DNA from: Trichobilharzia szidati
Taxonomy: Eukaryota; Platyhelminthes; Trematoda; Strigeidida; Schistosomatidae
Assembly: GCA_944472155.2 (NCBI GenBank)
Contig: OX235277.1
Location: forward strand, 13,836,804 to 13,900,803
Direction of reading: 5' to 3'
Length of the DNA stretch: 64,000 nt
The notes under the pieces: generated by a model
Seen by the model: only the letters and a program-made list of their open reading frames with translations
What the model was told of the DNA's origin: nothing
Databases searched by the model: none
Translations under genes and position numbers: made by a program
Shown here: positions 63,501-64,000 of the stretch, piece by piece
Position numbering within the stretch: the first letter of the stretch is position 1
How the letters are laid out: each line of letters starts with the position of its first letter

Positions 63501-64000
63501 GAGATTAGTGGCATAGCGGTTGGGACGCTCGCCGACCATGCACATGGTCCGAGGTTCGATCCCCGGCCGACGCAATCCTTTACCTCGCTAAGTCAGAAAT
63601 AATGCTGGTGAAGAGGAAAGGTTGGGCATGAAGCTAGCAACCCCATCCTGTAAAATAAAGACTGCTACAGAATCTTCGAGCCACTAGGTTGAAGCTCTAT
63701 GTTCCACTGGGGAACGCGAAGGAATAAAAAAATTAACATGAACGTTTTTAATATGCAAACGTACACCACTTTAAAATCCACCCTGAGTTTAATTTTCATA
63801 AAATGTTAAGATATTCCTTCCACTCCGCTAATCATCTCTCACTACTTAATTTCACTCTGATCTATCACCTCGATATCATTACGGATGAAAACTAAGTTTT
63901 TCATTGTTAGGCGAATAGAATTTTGTTCACTCACTCAGAAAAGGGATATTTGCATCTATTTTGTGGGAAACAGCTAAATTATCCCTGGACCTCAGAGAAA
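54568..64000 (+). CDS. Micro-exon gene copy D, 3' end outside the window
   Basis: Exons found: 54568-54631 (64), 56147-56152 (6), 59308-59313 (6), 60258-60266 (9), 61274-61285 (12), 62556-62582 (27). Junctions are phase 1 and the frame stays open. The signal peptide starts MHGSYLLLLLTIVF; later pieces are KGF, DNEG and MYREL RDND. The exon homologous to B exon 3 (56435-56476, 42 nt, same open frame, good gtaaaa donor) has AC where B has the acceptor AG, so it is probably skipped. The 27-nt exon is full length here, unlike in B. The 12-nt, 9-nt and terminal helix exons expected from B lie beyond 64000, so I cannot tell whether the gene is intact. Two SINEs have inserted into its introns since it split from B. 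Confidence 0.7.
56346..56374 (+). other. Possible extra exon of copy D (LVRDAETF)
   Basis: This is the counterpart of the B block at 20411-20447. It has a tgtaccag acceptor and a gtataa donor, 29 nt, which would end in phase 0 and so disrupt the phase-1 chain. It may be a decayed exon. Confidence 0.25.
56435..56476 (+). other. Exon 3 of copy D with lost acceptor (AG to AC)
   Basis: The block aligns base for base with B exon 3 (20315-20356) and keeps an open phase-1 frame ending SLENEP, but the two bases before it are AC instead of AG. A (1140-1189) and C (41513-41563) also lack the B acceptor at this position and would need an upstream atgag site. Confidence 0.5.
57364..58258 (+). mobile_element. 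Penelope-like element with inverted terminal repeats (copy D intron)
   Basis: Inverted terminal repeats at about 57366-57410 and 58210-58256 extend inward with divergence. The interior encodes a GIY-YIG endonuclease fragment; no reverse transcriptase is visible, so this is a short, internally deleted copy. Confidence 0.7.
57784..58101 (+). pseudogene. Penelope-like GIY-YIG endonuclease fragment
   Basis: The frame of 105 codons reads KDPVEPSKQTNLVYLIPCND, then CQVKYIGQTSR and AVRLAEHK. This is the Penelope-type GIY-YIG domain: VY.IPC..C followed by YIGQT and a basic EH motif. Upstream (57690-57780) another frame reads SEALRRILNKAGIKAASIQT before stops, the usual linker. It lacks the RT domain and is a relic. 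Confidence 0.7.
59689..59982 (+). other. ORF in copy D intron, conserved in copy B; coding status unknown
   Basis: 97 codons, partner of 16875-17159. It contains VCIYKLVLVINICLATSH and FHEHFLNNSL. Hydrophobic N-terminal part, no recognised domain. Confidence 0.25.
60393..60600 (-). mobile_element. 5'-truncated SINE with RTE-like tail in copy D intron
   Basis: On the minus strand it begins within the tRNA head (accatgcacatggtctgagg, ttcgatccccgg) and ends gccctatgttccactgggga, similar to the 3' end of the RTE. It has replaced about 50 bp present in B (around 16420-16470), so it is younger than the B/D duplication. Confidence 0.75.
62945..63325 (+). repeat. Sm-alpha-like tRNA-headed repeat in an intron of copy D
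   Basis: Counterpart of 13800-14240. The tRNA-like portion is near 63280-63320 (ggtctatgagcttgcc ... gttcgaac). It includes a small hairpin, gacttc/gaagtc, near 63169-63186. Confidence 0.45.
63507..63730 (+). mobile_element. Full-length tRNA-derived SINE with RTE-like tail in copy D intron
   Basis: The head has an A-box-like tggcatagcggttgggac and a B box ggttcgatcccc. The tail ends gaagctctatgttccactgg and then a short A-rich stretch. The homologous site in B (about 13590-13620) has no insertion. Confidence 0.8.

Larger units (their letters stand above)
52930..64000 (+). repeat. D block of the inverted B/D segmental duplication
   Basis: Reverse counterpart of about 13340-23720, running off the end of the window. 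It carries two SINE insertions not present in B. Confidence 0.7.

Noticed and set aside
63510..63580. A tRNA gene
   Set aside because: It has A and B box resemblance but no cloverleaf that I could fold, and it continues into a SINE body and RTE-like tail.
1..64000. CRISPR arrays, operons, ribosome binding sites or bacterial promoters
   Set aside because: The sequence is a metazoan genome with introns and retrotransposons; no regularly spaced repeats were seen.

Overview
The window looks like a trematode genome, almost certainly a Schistosoma species. It is AT-rich with very low coding density, and it carries relics of RTE/SR2-like and CR1-like non-LTR retrotransposons, a Penelope-like element with a GIY-YIG domain, and tRNA-headed SINEs, two of which have a hammerhead-like core. 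I identify these from motifs read by eye; no database search was possible.

The main content is a four-copy family of micro-exon genes (MEG-type). Each copy has a TATA box about 45 nt before an ATG and a 64-nt first exon encoding a 21-residue signal peptide and ending in phase 1. A series of tiny symmetric exons follows (6, 9, 12, 24, 27 and sometimes 42 or 51 nt), all joining in phase 1. Three copies reach a last exon encoding one membrane helix; the fourth runs out of the window. Gene A is 396-8588 (+), gene B is 22228-11445 (-), gene C is 42297-34632 (-) and gene D starts at 54568 (+). A and C are close paralogs, as are B and D. The predicted products are very small signal-peptide proteins (84 aa for A, 104 aa for C). 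In B a 1-nt deletion in the 27-nt exon predicts a helix-less 61-aa protein.

Layout: 110-8710 is the A block, with a decayed RTE in an intron. 8722-11225 is a 5'-truncated RTE between the convergent 3' ends of A and B. 11230-23720 is the B block, with a Penelope-like element in an intron. 23720-34555 is a spacer with an unidentified degenerate stretch, an RTE 3' end, a CR1-like relic split by a SINE, and one ORF with a hydrophobic C-terminus. 34555-42590 is the C block. 42590-52930 is a gene-poor spacer with SINE relics. 52930-64000 is the D block, with the same Penelope element and two SINEs missing from B.

The genes probably act as a diversifying family of secreted or membrane-anchored small proteins. 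Differences between copies lie in exon size, a few substitutions, splice-site loss, a frameshift and a C-terminal tail extension.
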